In this document: positions 9,346 to 17,665 of the stretch, piece after piece
Numbering within the stretch: position 1 is the first letter of the stretch
Layout of the letters: every line of letters starts with the position of its first letter
NCBI GenBank assembly: GCA_032718475.1
Contig: JAUCBJ010008365.1
Location: forward strand, 1-24,322
DNA length: 24,322 bases
Direction of reading: 5' to 3'
Source: Nemertoderma westbladi
Taxonomy: Eukaryota > Xenacoelomorpha > Nemertodermatida > Nemertodermatidae
Notes under the pieces: generated by a model
The model's input: only the letters and a program-made list of their open reading frames with translations
What the model was told of the DNA's origin: nothing
Database searches by the model: none
Made by a program: the position numbers and the translations under genes

Positions 9346-12008
9346 GTAATGGTATAAGTAATTGTGAACAGTAGTTGTGGTATGGTAATGTGAGTGATTT
9401 ATAGATTTGCAGTTTTGTTGTGTTTGTTAGCTGTCCTTTTATACTACGTAGGGTTGATATACTTAGTGCCATATTTTGAGTCATTTTATCTATATATTCT
9501 CTCCATTGTAATTGGTTATCTATTTGTACACCTAAATATTTAACTGATAGTGATTGGTCTATTGGATCTGCCTGCCCCACGTGAAGATGAATTTGTGTAT
9601 GAGTATTCGTGATATTTGTTTGTTGTTGTTTTGGTGATAAGAGTAAAAATTCAGTTTTAGAAGGGTTTAATTTTAAATGGTGATCTTGAAACGTTTTATT
9701 TATTGTGTCAATTTCAGCTTCTAGTATTTTTGTTGCCTCTACGGGGTCCTTATGTGGTGTATATAATACTGCGTCGTCTGCGTATTGCAATATGTCCGTT
9801 GTATTTTGTGTGGCGTGGTGAATGTCATTTATATATAGTGTGAATAGTAGGCTGCCCAAAATAGTTCCTTGTGGTACTCCCCTAGTTTCTACTAACCAAT
9901 CGGATTTTGTTTGACCCATGCTTACCCTTTGTTTCCGGTTATGTAAATAATTTTGTATGAGCGATGTTGCTGTGGTGTGAAACCCTATAGTTGATAGTCT
10001 ATCTATTAAAAGTTGTCTATTTATGGAATTAAATGCCTTGCTGAGATCCAAAAATGCCACCGCTATATATTCACCTTTGTTCAAATTCTCCCGCCACTTT
10101 TCTGTTATGTATGTAATTGCATCGATAGTGGAGTAACCCTTCCTGAATCCAAATTGTTTTTTGTATAATATTTTATTGTGATTTATATATCTGTGCATCT
10201 GATTAAACATTATTTTTTCAAATACCTTCGCAATTGGTGATGTTACAGCTACTGGTCTATAATTCTCTGGATCAAGAGCATCGCCTTTTTTATAAATTGG
10301 TGTTATGTTGACTATTTTCAGTTTATCTGGAAATTTTGATTTCGTTAGGCACTGATTTAATATGTATGTTAGTGGAATAACTATGTCGGCTTTTAACTGT
10401 TTAAATATTTCTGTTGGTATGTTCGAAGGCCCACTAGATTTATTTTTATTTAGTTTATTAATTATTTCAAAAACTTCGAGTTCTGTTACCCCCGTAAATG
10501 AAAATTTGTGAACGTCTTTGACATTTAATTTATTGTTGCCTTGACTTGATATTGGCGCGTCCTTATAATAGAAATTTCCTATATTTATATACGTGCTGTT
10601 TAAAATATCGACAATTTGTTTCTTTTCAGTTATTAGTTTTCCAAGATGTTTTAAGCTGCATATATTTCGTAAGTTTTTATTTCTGTTCAGGATTTTGTTT
10701 ATTATTTGCCAACGTGTTTTGCTATTTGAGGCCTCAGCGAATTTTGATTTAATGTATTTATTTTTCAGATTGCTGTTTAGTGTGTTAAACTTGTTCCTTA
10801 ATAATTTATATTCTTTATAGTCCAATTCCAATTTTGTTTTCCGCCACTGTAAAAATTTAGAATATTTATTTTTACGTAGTTCCTCTAATTTTTCTGTCGA
10901 CCAATTATCCGCTGTAAATTGATGGTGCTCTTTTTCTGTGAGTTGAAGTTTCCGTTTGTATGGGGCAAAACGATCTAAAACTGTTTCAATTTGACTTACA
11001 AAAATTTCGAATTGTTTATTGATATCTGATTCATTATAAATGTGGTCCCATATCGAGTTTTGATAGTCAGCCCGGAATTTATTTTTATCAAATTTTGAGT
11101 AGTCACGGTACTGTACCCATACTTTTTGTTGCCCTGCCGATGATCTGCATTTTTGGTTTATTTTAATTATTGTGTAGTCATGATCAGAAAATATACATGG
11201 AATCGTAAGGCACGCTTGAATTTTATTGTTGTCAATGTTTGATAGTAATAAATCTATGAGCGATTCGGAGTTTTTTGCTATTCGAGTCGGAGTCTTTGTA
11301 TTTAATATTGAAATGTTATATTGATTAAGTAGATCGTTTAGTAATTGCTTTTTGGGATTTTTTTCTGTTTTAAGTATATTTATATTAAAGTCGCCTTGTA
11401 CTAAGATCTTCTTGCTAGGTTCTAACATTAGTGCATTTTCTAGCTCTTCGGAAAACTGCTTGAAAAATTCTTTATTAGCTCTTGGAGGATTGTATATAGT
11501 ACATACTAAGTAATTGTCCATTTCCACCCATATTGACTCCAGTTTATTGTTTGATTTTATGTCCTGCTGTACTGTATTATTTATTCCTATTGGTACATAA
11601 ATTAGAACCCCCCCGCCTTTCTTAGATTTTCGATCCCGTCGATGTAGTACATACCCAGGAATTGCTACTACACTATCGTGGATCTTACGTTTTAGCCACG
11701 TTTCTGTAACAGAAACGATGGCATATTTGGATCCCAGCAAGGCGTGACGAAGTTCGGTTATATTTTTAACTAGACTACGGCTATTTATTAGAATGGAAAT
11801 TGTTCCCTCTTTGTTTATTTGCAAGTAGTCCTTTAGATTTGTTATGTTATGTGGTGGTTCCGGGCCTGGGTTAGGATGTATATCGCCCGCCTTTAAAAGT
11901 AGTGAGTTAATTGTTATTGCTAATATTAGTGTAATATCAAGAATGGTGTTTCTATAAATTTGAAAAATGAAAATAAGGCTTTTTATAATTTGTTTAAAAA
12001 TAGAATCA
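9257..12008 (-). CDS. LINE ORF2: 2A-like leader, AP endonuclease, reverse transcriptase (frameshifted at its end)
   Basis: The frame is open from 12008 to the stop at 9257. No in-frame ATG is visible at its start; the first usual alternative codon is TTG at 11824. The N-terminus has a hydrophobic stretch, then LLLKAGDIHPNPGP, a 2A-like motif, about 20 residues before the endonuclease. Numbering from TTG 11824, endonuclease motifs are INSRSL, VTETWL (~40), GDFNIN (~144) and SDHDYTI (~211). RT motifs are AFLDLSKAFN (~588), GVPQGTILGSLLF (~646) and YADD (~680). Every catalytic residue I can identify in both enzymes is present. The frame ends too early by a 1-nt shift near 9262, and the C-terminal domain continues in the neighbouring frame. 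The enzyme nicks target DNA and copies element RNA by target-primed reverse transcription. How ORF2 is initiated without an ATG is unclear. Confidence 0.9.
11861..11887 (-). other. 2A-like motif GDIHPNPGP at the start of LINE ORF2
   Basis: The minus strand encodes GDIHPNPGP preceded by LLLKA and a hydrophobic run. The 2A consensus is D-x-E-x-N-P-G-P, where the ribosome skips the bond between G and the final P. Here the E position is His, as seen in some LINE versions. Known invertebrate LINE ORF2 proteins carry such motifs just before the endonuclease, often behind a signal-like leader. Activity of this variant cannot be judged from sequence. Confidence 0.7.
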
Positions 12009-12117
12009 TGTTAACTTTTGAATTTTGATGCGTTCTCCCTTTGCTGCCAGCTCTTTGTGTTGAATTATTGGATAAAAAGTAAAGTGTGCAAAAATTCGAG
12101 AATGTCGTATTTATTGT

Positions 12118-12561
12118 CTAAAAGCTTGCTAATATGTGTACAAGTATTAAAATGGTTATTATCGCATTAAACTTATTCAGTGTTTTGGAATATTTGTTCA
12201 ATTTTTTAAATAATGAAAATTTGTTTCCGAAAAATACTTTATAAATGAGTCCAGAAAGAAGAGATACATAAACATTTTTAAAACATGAAATTGAAATTGA
12301 ATTATCCCCAATACTCCCATCGAATGAATGTTCATACCTGTCTGGAAATAACGAAATAGTATTGAATTGTATCGATATCAGTATAATAATTATTGCGCAC
12401 ATATGGAAAGTTGTCAAAATAGTATAAAATATACGTTTTATTTTGCATTTTTTACGAATAATAAAAGATTCCTTCGCCCTGTGACACTTATTCTTAAGGT
12501 AAAAAGTACTACATGATTCAGCAATAACCAGTAAAACAATTAATAGGTAGTAATATAATAC
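12118..12561 (-). pseudogene. Hydrophobic membrane ORF between LINE ORF1 and ORF2, C-terminal part
   Basis: 148 codons stay open from just after a TAG at 12562 down to 12118. Hydrophobic segments are visible as LYYYLLIVLLVIA, then a basic loop (KNKCHRAKESFIIRKKCKIKR), then FYTILTTFHMCAIIIILISI. A polar loop with PDRYEHSFDGSIGDNS follows, then VYVSLLSGLIYKVFF, a basic KKLNKYSK stretch, and FNAIITILILVHILAS before the stop. This hydrophobic/basic alternation is what a multi-pass membrane protein shows. It overlaps the preceding hydrophobic frame by 44 nt, so the two look like one protein split by a frameshift. I do not recognise a family. A chance ORF of this length in sequence about 70% AT is unlikely but not excluded. 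Confidence 0.5.
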
Positions 12562-12835
12562 CTAGAATAGTTGTACATATGATTGGCAGTAAAATAGATG
12601 TAAAGCCAATTATATTTAGTGCTATAGTATATAAACAAGCAAATAATATAGGGGAACTGGCTACGCATATGATTCCACTATATGAATATAATACGATATT
12701 TGAATTGAACACCGCTAAAGTTTGTGTGTAAATATAATCACTGTTTAAATTGATTGTTTTAATTGATAGTGATAATACGATTCCAGTAAAAATGAAACAA
12801 AGTAACAGATTATACTTTGTTATAGGAAATGAATG
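12518..12835 (-). pseudogene. Hydrophobic membrane ORF between LINE ORF1 and ORF2, N-terminal part
   Basis: 106 codons are open from just after a TAA at 12836 to a TGA at 12518. There is no ATG; a GTG lies at 12712. Three hydrophobic segments are visible: NLLLCFIFTGIVLSLSI, GIICVASSPILFACLYTIAL, and IIGFTSILLPIICTTILGIILL. The frame starts only ~75 nt after the ORF1 stop at 12913, so the spacing suits a downstream cistron. Reading continues in the overlapping frame at 12561. Together the two encode about 240 codons with six to seven hydrophobic stretches, receptor- or transporter-like in layout. Family unknown. Confidence 0.45.
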
Positions 12836-12912
12836 TTATAATGTAGTCATTATGTATTTAGTCCTTATATTAGTTAATTATGTTCATATAGCTCAGTACC
12901 TTTTCTCACCTT

Positions 12913-14055
12913 CTAGAACCGTTCCTTTCTTGCTTCAATGGCCCTTATGAACGCCATCGCCGTGTCCAGTAAACTTGATCCTTCCTGGTCCCGTTCATGT
13001 TGCGTATTGTACATGGGTTGTCGAATATCGGCAACGTCCCCCGAATATTGCCCCGTAGTAACGTCCCCCGAATATTGCCCCGTAGTAACGTCCCCCGAAT
13101 ATCGACCCGGCGTACCGTCCCCCGAATATCGACCCGGCGCACCGCCCCCCGAATATCGACCCAGCGCACCACCCCAGTGATTAGGCCTATTTAACCCGCC
13201 ATCTCGTCGTCGGTCTGTGTTCGTGTAATCAGCATTCATTGCATTGTAATTAGATACTCTAAATCGTGGATTGCTCCCACTAATTGGTCGATATGTATGC
13301 CTTTGCCAAATAGATTTCTTTATATTGGATGCTAATAAGCCAATATACTTTGATGTAATGTGCTTTGTGTCGTACAAGTGTTGAATGGTGATATTTCTCT
13401 GCGAGACCAAGTTGATGTTGTGTGTGTTACACACGTTGCTGATAAGTTTATTTATCCCGTCGACGGTTCGATCAGAGCGAACTATAACTTCTGACATGAA
13501 GATCTCGCATTCCGACCAGGACGACTGCACCAGTTTGATGCACTCCTCTAAGTCCGATGCGATCTCCGCAAAACCTCTACAATCCATATCGTTAGATCCT
13601 ACCTGTATGTAGACTTTTTCCATCTTCGGATATTGCTTCAGATGGAAGCGAATTTTTCCCAGTAGATCCGACACTGTTGATGTAGGCACCATTTTGGAAT
13701 CTCTATCTAGCCTTCTCGGATATATATATTTCTGATTGCTATCCATAAATAACAAACTTTTGTTAAACTGGTCATTATTAGTGATCCTTACAAACTTTCG
13801 AACATCCCGCTTATCCGCCGTTTCGTTTAGACTTTCACACTGTAGACCAACCGAAATGTTGTTTCCATGAGTATTGTCTTTTGGGTTGCTGCTGAATGTC
13901 GGCGATGCGGAATCTATCTCAATCATAGTTGTATTGGGATCGGCATTTATAGTGTTTTCCTCACGGGGCGATTTATCAGAGTCAGTCCCGTTAATGGGGT
14001 GCGGCGATGTTGGAGCAAATGTGGAGTTTAGTTCAGGTGTTTGCAGGCGGTTAAG
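12913..14055 (-). CDS. LINE ORF1, C-terminal part: SGNH esterase-like domain and 9-residue repeats
   Basis: Counting from the ATG at 13926, an SGNH hydrolase core is visible. Block I is LLFMDSNQK (Ser63; the usual Gly before Asp is Met). The GSND block is at 110-113 (VYIQVGSNDM) and the last block LYDTKHI gives Asp186 and His189. Catalytic Ser, Asn, Asp and His are therefore all present. After residue ~225 comes a low-complexity tail with five GRYSGDGTP-like repeats, then a charged end. The frame stays open upstream of the ATG to 14055, where a nested LINE tail begins. With that insert set aside, the frame lines up with the SAP segment at 14478-14963. ORF1 proteins of several CR1/L2-type LINEs carry an esterase domain thought to act in lipid contact or RNP formation; its exact role is unsettled. 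Confidence 0.75.
   Translation of the reverse strand, partial: LNRLQTPELNSTFAPTSPHPINGTDSDKSPREENTINADPNTTMIEIDSASPTFSSNPKDNTHGNNISVGLQCESLNETADKRDVRKFVRITNNDQFNKSLLFMDSNQKYIYPRRLDRDSKMVPTSTVSDLLGKIRFHLKQYPKMEKVYIQVGSNDMDCRGFAEIASDLEECIKLVQSSWSECEIFMSEVIVRSDRTVDGINKLISNVCNTHNINLVSQRNITIQHLYDTKHITSKYIGLLASNIKKSIWQRHTYRPISGSNPRFRVSNYNAMNADYTNTDRRRDGGLNRPNHWGGALGRYSGGGAPGRYSGDGTPGRYSGDVTTGQYSGDVTTGQYSGDVADIRQPMYNTQHERDQEGSSLLDTAMAFIRAIEARKERF
13034..13168 (-). repeat. 27-bp coding tandem repeat in LINE ORF1 (five copies)
   Basis: On the plus strand ACGTCCCCCGAATATTGCCC-type units start at 13034, 13061, 13088, 13115 and 13142, exactly 27 bp apart. The first two are nearly identical and the last three have ATCGACCC. 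On the minus strand they encode a Gly/Arg/Tyr/Ser/Asp repeat resembling RGG-type RNA-binding tails. Confidence 0.9.
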
Positions 14056-14056
14056 T

Positions 14057-14472
14057 TAGTTAGTTAGTTAAAATCTTTTATTCATCAAAACTCCGATGTT
14101 TAAAAAACATATGGAGGCAGCCCGTCTGGATGGCCCAGACATGGCTAATGATTGGTGATGAATAAGCGTCAGCAGCCGCACGTTATTTGTTCTAAATCTA
14201 AATCTATACTACAATACATACTACTAGTATTAAACACATACTCACTCAAATATTTATACATACTCATACACACACAATCGTAATTGATACTAATATAACA
14301 GCACAATAAATAATAATCACCAATAAGTATAGCAGGTTGCAATGTAGGGCGGCAGTTAATAATACTGTTCGTTAAAAAATGGTTGAGTAATTGTAAATGG
14401 TTGTTGTCTTTTAGTTGAAGTTATGTAATTGCATTTCTGTCGTATTTTGTAGGAAAGTGTTTTTTTAACGTC
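14057..14472 (-). mobile_element. Nested 5'-truncated LINE 3' end inside LINE ORF1
   Basis: The minus strand begins with codons for TLKKHFPTKYDRNAIT and a stop, which matches the FKxxLKKHF end of LINE ORF2 proteins. A ~370-nt 3' UTR follows, then AATAAAAGATTTT and the simple tail (AACT)n. The same six bases, TTAAGT, lie at both edges (14051-14056 and 14473-14478) and could be a target-site duplication, although the left one touches the repetitive tail. Setting aside the insert and one TTAAGT puts the two flanking ORF1 parts in one frame. That supports insertion into an existing ORF1. Confidence 0.7.
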
Positions 14473-14477
14473 TTAAG

Positions 14478-14963
14478 TCACTCTTCCAAGTAACTAATAC
14501 GAGTCAGGTCTGCCCGCCTCATATCTTTTAGCCACTTAATTTCACTTTCAAGTTTTATTATCTTTTCTAGTATTATGTCCATCGGATAGGGCTCATCATT
14601 GTTGTCGTAACAATTGGTCTGTGATTTCAGCCCGTTGTCATTAACGGTTATTCTTTCGTTGCTTTGACTCCCCGATGTTTGGATCGTTTCGTAGTCGCTC
14701 TGGGTTTCTGAGTCGCTATTTATACCGGGTTGATTATATTTACTTAGCAGTGGTGCGATAATGTTCATGGTCTCGTGTTGTGAGTCCATTTGCGTCTGTA
14801 GCCGCAATACTAGTGCAGATTTATTACCAGATTGTGGTAGACCAAGTTTTTCTAATGCAGCCCATAAGTGTTTTGTTGTTAGTTGATTGAAGTTAAATGG
14901 TGTTCCAGCTCCACCCGCGGAGTCGATGGTGCCGGAATGTTCACATTCCTGTTCGCCCATCAT
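14478..14963 (-). pseudogene. LINE ORF1, N-terminal part: SAP domain and coiled coil
   Basis: It starts at ATG-ATG (14963). Residues 27-58 (LTTKHLWAALEKLGLPQSG, then NKSALVLRLQTQ) fit a SAP motif, a helix-turn-helix nucleic-acid-binding fold. Residues ~60-125 are polar and Ser/Asp-rich. Residues ~128-161 (ILEKIIKLESEIKWLKDM) form a heptad pattern that should oligomerise, as the coiled coils of LINE ORF1 proteins do. The frame ends with a TGA at 14478, right at the edge of the nested LINE insert. The SGNH part at 12913-14055 lies in the same frame once the insert is discounted, so this is most likely the N-terminal third of one ORF1. It could instead be ORF1 of another element. Confidence 0.65.
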
Positions 14964-15020
14964 GGAATTGCAATATTATTTCGTATTTGGTACAGATGTC
15001 AGGATGTACAGCAGTAGGCA

Positions 15021-15041
15021 ACGGTAGGTTAAACCTACCGT
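15021..15041. repeat. 21-bp perfect palindrome upstream of the LINE
   Basis: ACGGTAGGTT, one central A, then AACCTACCGT: ten-base arms with a single-base centre. It lies ~60 bp upstream of the ORF1 ATG in the sense of the LINE, so it is in or next to the 5' UTR. Confidence 0.85.
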
Positions 15042-15129
15042 AAATCAATAATGAAATATCATCAGTAATTAATAATCAGTGCACGTGGAGATCAGAGATT
15101 ATTAAGATATTAGATAATACTACTACTAC

Positions 15130-15552
15130 TTACTCAGTATCCCTTTCAAGTTGATCTATATATGTTATGGCCGGTCGTCCACGACTACGGTTTCCATGAG
15201 TTGGTTGCCAGAAAAGTAGATCTGGTATGACCTCGTCTTTACTTCTCCAGCAGTGCCCACTGAATCTTAATCTGCATTTACAGAGGGTGGTTAATACAGG
15301 TGGTATTGTACCATAGAGCTCGGCGTTTGTCATGTGTTGTCTCCAGTTGATGTTTAGGGCTGCCCTTAGTAGCCTTGTGTAGCAACCATCAATTCGTTGT
15401 TCAAGTGATTTAGTCAGTGTCCAGGTCTCACCCCCGTATAATAATACACATACCACTGCGGCTCGAAAGAACTTAGTCTTCAGGTGCCTGGATTTCCAGA
15501 TGGTATCCATTTTTGAAAGAGCTACCCAAGCCTTTACTTTCCTAAAGTCCTA
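15130..15552 (-). pseudogene. C-terminal fragment of another LINE reverse transcriptase (RTE/I-group type)
   Basis: The frame is open from a TAG above 15552 to the stop at 15130. It carries the tail signature seen in many invertebrate LINE proteins often mis-annotated as craniofacial development protein 2-like: KAWVALSKMDTIWKS, VLLYGGETWTLTKSLEQRID, YTRLLRAALNINWRQHMTN, CRLRFSGHCWRSKDE and GNRSRGRPAITYIDQLERD. The endonuclease and polymerase domains are absent, so this is a 5'-truncated or fragmented copy. The coding ends directly in a short (AGT)n run, which may be its 3' tail. It differs clearly from the LINE at 8.9-15 kb and shares its orientation. Confidence 0.8.
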
Positions 15553-16305
15553 ATGGCTTTTATGCTACTCTCTATCCATGTAAATAAATAGAATATGAGT
15601 TATCTCACATATGCCTCTTAGGGATGTAAAAAAGAAAAGAGACAAAAAAAGAGATTAAACTGAAGAAACAAATTAATTTGTAACGTTCAAATAAGCAGCA
15701 TAACATAAATCATTAATTAAAACTAGTAATTTAAAAGTAGAATAAACATTGAAAATGAATTTAAAAGTAGAATGAGCATTGAGAATGAACAATGAATGTA
15801 GACAGTTGGTGAACATTTAGTGAATGTACAAACAGATGAGGTTGAACAGAATAGTGAAGAGCAATAATTCAAAGTAACAAATTAACAGCATCCAGGTTTG
15901 CGAAGGCCGTAAGAAATTGTATTTAACTAATAAATAAACGACATACAATTCGTGTGGATTGCAGTACTGGTTACATACAGAAAGAATGATATATAAATAA
16001 ATAATTATTATAAGTTAACGATCATTAACAATCAAATAGTGCGCAATAAGGAAAAGACAATCAGATCAAATTTCGAACAGTTTTACCAACTGAATGGGTT
16101 AACAGAAAATTGACAGAGGTGGACATACAATTTCTAACAGCATGTAAACTTCGAGTGGACCTTTGAACATGAGCAATGACAGATTAACAGCCTATTGACA
16201 AAGGGAGACAATCAAATTATGACAGCCAGTCAAACGGACAAGCAGTTAACAGTGAGACAATGAATTTACTAGAACAAAACCAAACCGGTATATTCTGCTC
16301 TAAGT
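15553..16305. other. Gene-free AT-rich spacer
   Basis: No ORF, RNA gene or element end recognised. The only structure is a two-copy 30-bp direct repeat at 15729-15788 (ATTTAAAAGTAGAAT followed by an AACATTGAAAATGA variant). Confidence 0.6.
15729..15788. repeat. 30-bp tandem duplication
   Basis: ATTTAAAAGTAGAATAAACA at 15729 and ATTTAAAAGTAGAATGAGCA at 15759, with matching downstream bases. The few differences are A/G changes. Confidence 0.85.
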
Positions 16306-16650
16306 AAGTCCCTGGTAATTTCGACCCAAAGTCATGTGTAAATCAGGCCCGAGGTCGTGTGTAGATCTGGCCCAAAGTCGCGTGTAAATCCGGTACAAAG
16401 TCGCCTGCGATTCTGGCCTGAAATCGCCTGTAGATCTGGCATGAAGTCGCCTGTGAGTCTGGCCCGAAGTCGCCTGAGAAACAGGCGGGAAGTCGCCTGT
16501 ATCTCTGGCATGAAGTCGCCTGTAACTCTGGCCTGAAGTCACCTAAAAAACAGGCTGAATGTCACCTGTAGATATGGCACGATGTCGCCTGTAAGTCCGG
16601 CCCAAAGTCGACTGTGAAGCAGGCTGTAGGTCGCCTGTAAATGGAATACA
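16306..16650. repeat. 23-bp minisatellite, 15 copies
   Basis: Units start every 23 bp from 16306 to 16628, with consensus near AAGTCGCCTGTARATCTGGC plus three variable bases. Most units differ at 2-6 positions. Three units (16467, 16536 and 16605) share a distinct ACAGGC or GCAGGC ending instead of TCTGGC and sit exactly 69 bp (three units) apart, which suggests a higher-order trimer. 23 is not a multiple of three, so the ORF across it is spurious. Confidence 0.92.
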
Positions 16651-17430
16651 ACTCCACACCGAATCGGAAATCGTATCGAGATGGGAACTCATCAAATCAG
16701 GCGTTAAACCAATCAGCCAATCAGTAAGTCAGACAGCCCAATCAGGCAGTAGCAGTCGACAGTACTGTATACAATCATAAAATTTTATATTTGAACCATT
16801 GTATGTGGCCAACATAACTATTTTACTAATTAGTAAAATCGTTAATTGGTTTGATTCAAACGATTTTAGGGTGATTATAATTTGTAAAATAGTAAACCAC
16901 TTTGGTACACCTTGTGAATAATAATTTTGGTGCTGGGGTGGCAAAGCCCCCCCCAGCAATCATGTAATTAAGTAATTAGTTAATTACTAATTAACGGTAG
17001 GAGAAACTGCATCGGCCCAACATACTTTTTTGTGCAGAATAAAATTCCGAACAACTTTGCAATGTTATGTTTTTTCACAGCTCCTAGCACGGTAGCGCTT
17101 TTCTGTACAGTCCAGACCATAAAGCCATACGTATTTTTAAAAAAAAATTAAAATTATATTTCTGGAGAAGGCCCAAATTAATTTTGACCAAACTTTGCCA
17201 GGGTGTCACATAGGTGTCTGTTCATTGTTTGAATATTTTTCTTGGTTCTATGTGAACTACTTAACAAGTTATGGGGAAAGATATTGAAAAATTAGGCCTA
17301 TCAGGATAGAGATACAGTCCATTTCTTATTCAAAGTATCATAACATGAAAACTGAAACATAAATAAATATATTAAAATAGTTCTCACATGAATTATCTTA
17401 CAGAGACTGGCATGTTATTTTCTCATTTAC
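16651..17430. other. Gene-free spacer with AT palindromes
   Basis: The ORF on the minus strand at 16729-16959 shows no recognisable motif or domain. Features seen are an 18-bp perfect palindrome TTTTACTAATTAGTAAAA at 16821-16838, AT-rich near-palindromes around 16970-16995, and a C7 run at 16949-16955. Sequence near 17180-17290 looks like unique or old repeat DNA; I cannot assign it. Confidence 0.5.
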
Positions 17431-17640
17431 TCAGAACTCAGCCCGAATCATGTTAGCTCCAACAACTTCCTTGTGAATGTTTGTAATTTCATCAACCATT
17501 GAGGAGAAAGTAGATTTGGATAAATTACAGGGCATGTCCATAAACTCACTCAATATATAAATTGCTTCGCAGCCAAGACCTAGGACTATGCTATTATTAT
17601 GTTCTGACATTATAACAACTGACACTAAAAACTCAGTTAT
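17431..17640 (-). pseudogene. Probable Mutator-like transposase fragment
   Basis: Open on the minus strand from a TGA at 17641-17643 to the stop at 17431 (70 codons). The protein reads TEFLVSVVIMSEHNNSIVLG, then CEAIYILSEFMDMPCNLSKS, then TFSSMVDEITNIHKEVV. The pattern G-x-G-x-x-x-[IL]-x-x-F-x-x-x-M-[DN]-[MI]-P, followed by Ser-x-x-[ST]-[FY] and a helix, is the N-terminal pattern of the Mutator-like transposase domain common in invertebrate genomes. No DDE residues are included, so it is a short relic. Its first ~20 codons overlap the 82-bp sequence repeated at 23267-23348. Assignment is by eye and moderate. Confidence 0.45.
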
Positions 17641-17665
17641 TCATACGGCCTTCGGCCTAGATATT
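17584..17665. repeat. 82-bp direct repeat, copy 1
   Basis: Identical to 23267-23348 except for one base (A versus C after CGGCCT). It ends with the small palindromic string CGGCCTTCGGCCT. Copy 1 abuts the outer end of the left inverted-repeat arm. Confidence 0.95.

Larger units (their letters stand above)
8870..14990 (-). mobile_element. LINE (CR1/L2/Jockey-type non-LTR retrotransposon), nearly full length, with an extra membrane ORF
   Basis: Read on the minus strand, the element has a SAP/coiled-coil/SGNH ORF1, a hydrophobic ORF, then ORF2 with apurinic-type endonuclease, reverse transcriptase and the short C-terminal domain ending in FKNKLKK. A brief AT-rich 3' end (AATAAAATGAACATGTAAAA) closes near 8870. 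Three visible lesions inactivate it: a 1-nt frameshift near 9262, a TGA inside ORF1, and a nested 416-bp LINE fragment at 14057-14472. The membrane ORF is also split between two frames. The 5' end is uncertain. It lies upstream of 14963 and may be close to the palindrome at 15021-15041. Confidence 0.8.

Noticed and set aside
16300-16542. ORF with Arg/Thr/His repeats on the minus strand
   Set aside because: The underlying repeat is 23 bp, not a multiple of three, so coding is not maintained.
16306-16650. CRISPR array
   Set aside because: Units are contiguous with no unique spacers, and the window is clearly eukaryotic.
16729-16959. 76-aa minus ORF
   Set aside because: AT-driven composition with an 18-bp palindrome inside it; no motif.
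17352-17401. A 50-bp intron on the minus strand (GTAAG ... TTTCAG)
   Set aside because: Splice-like ends are present, but the transposase-like frame stops before it and nothing recognisable follows.
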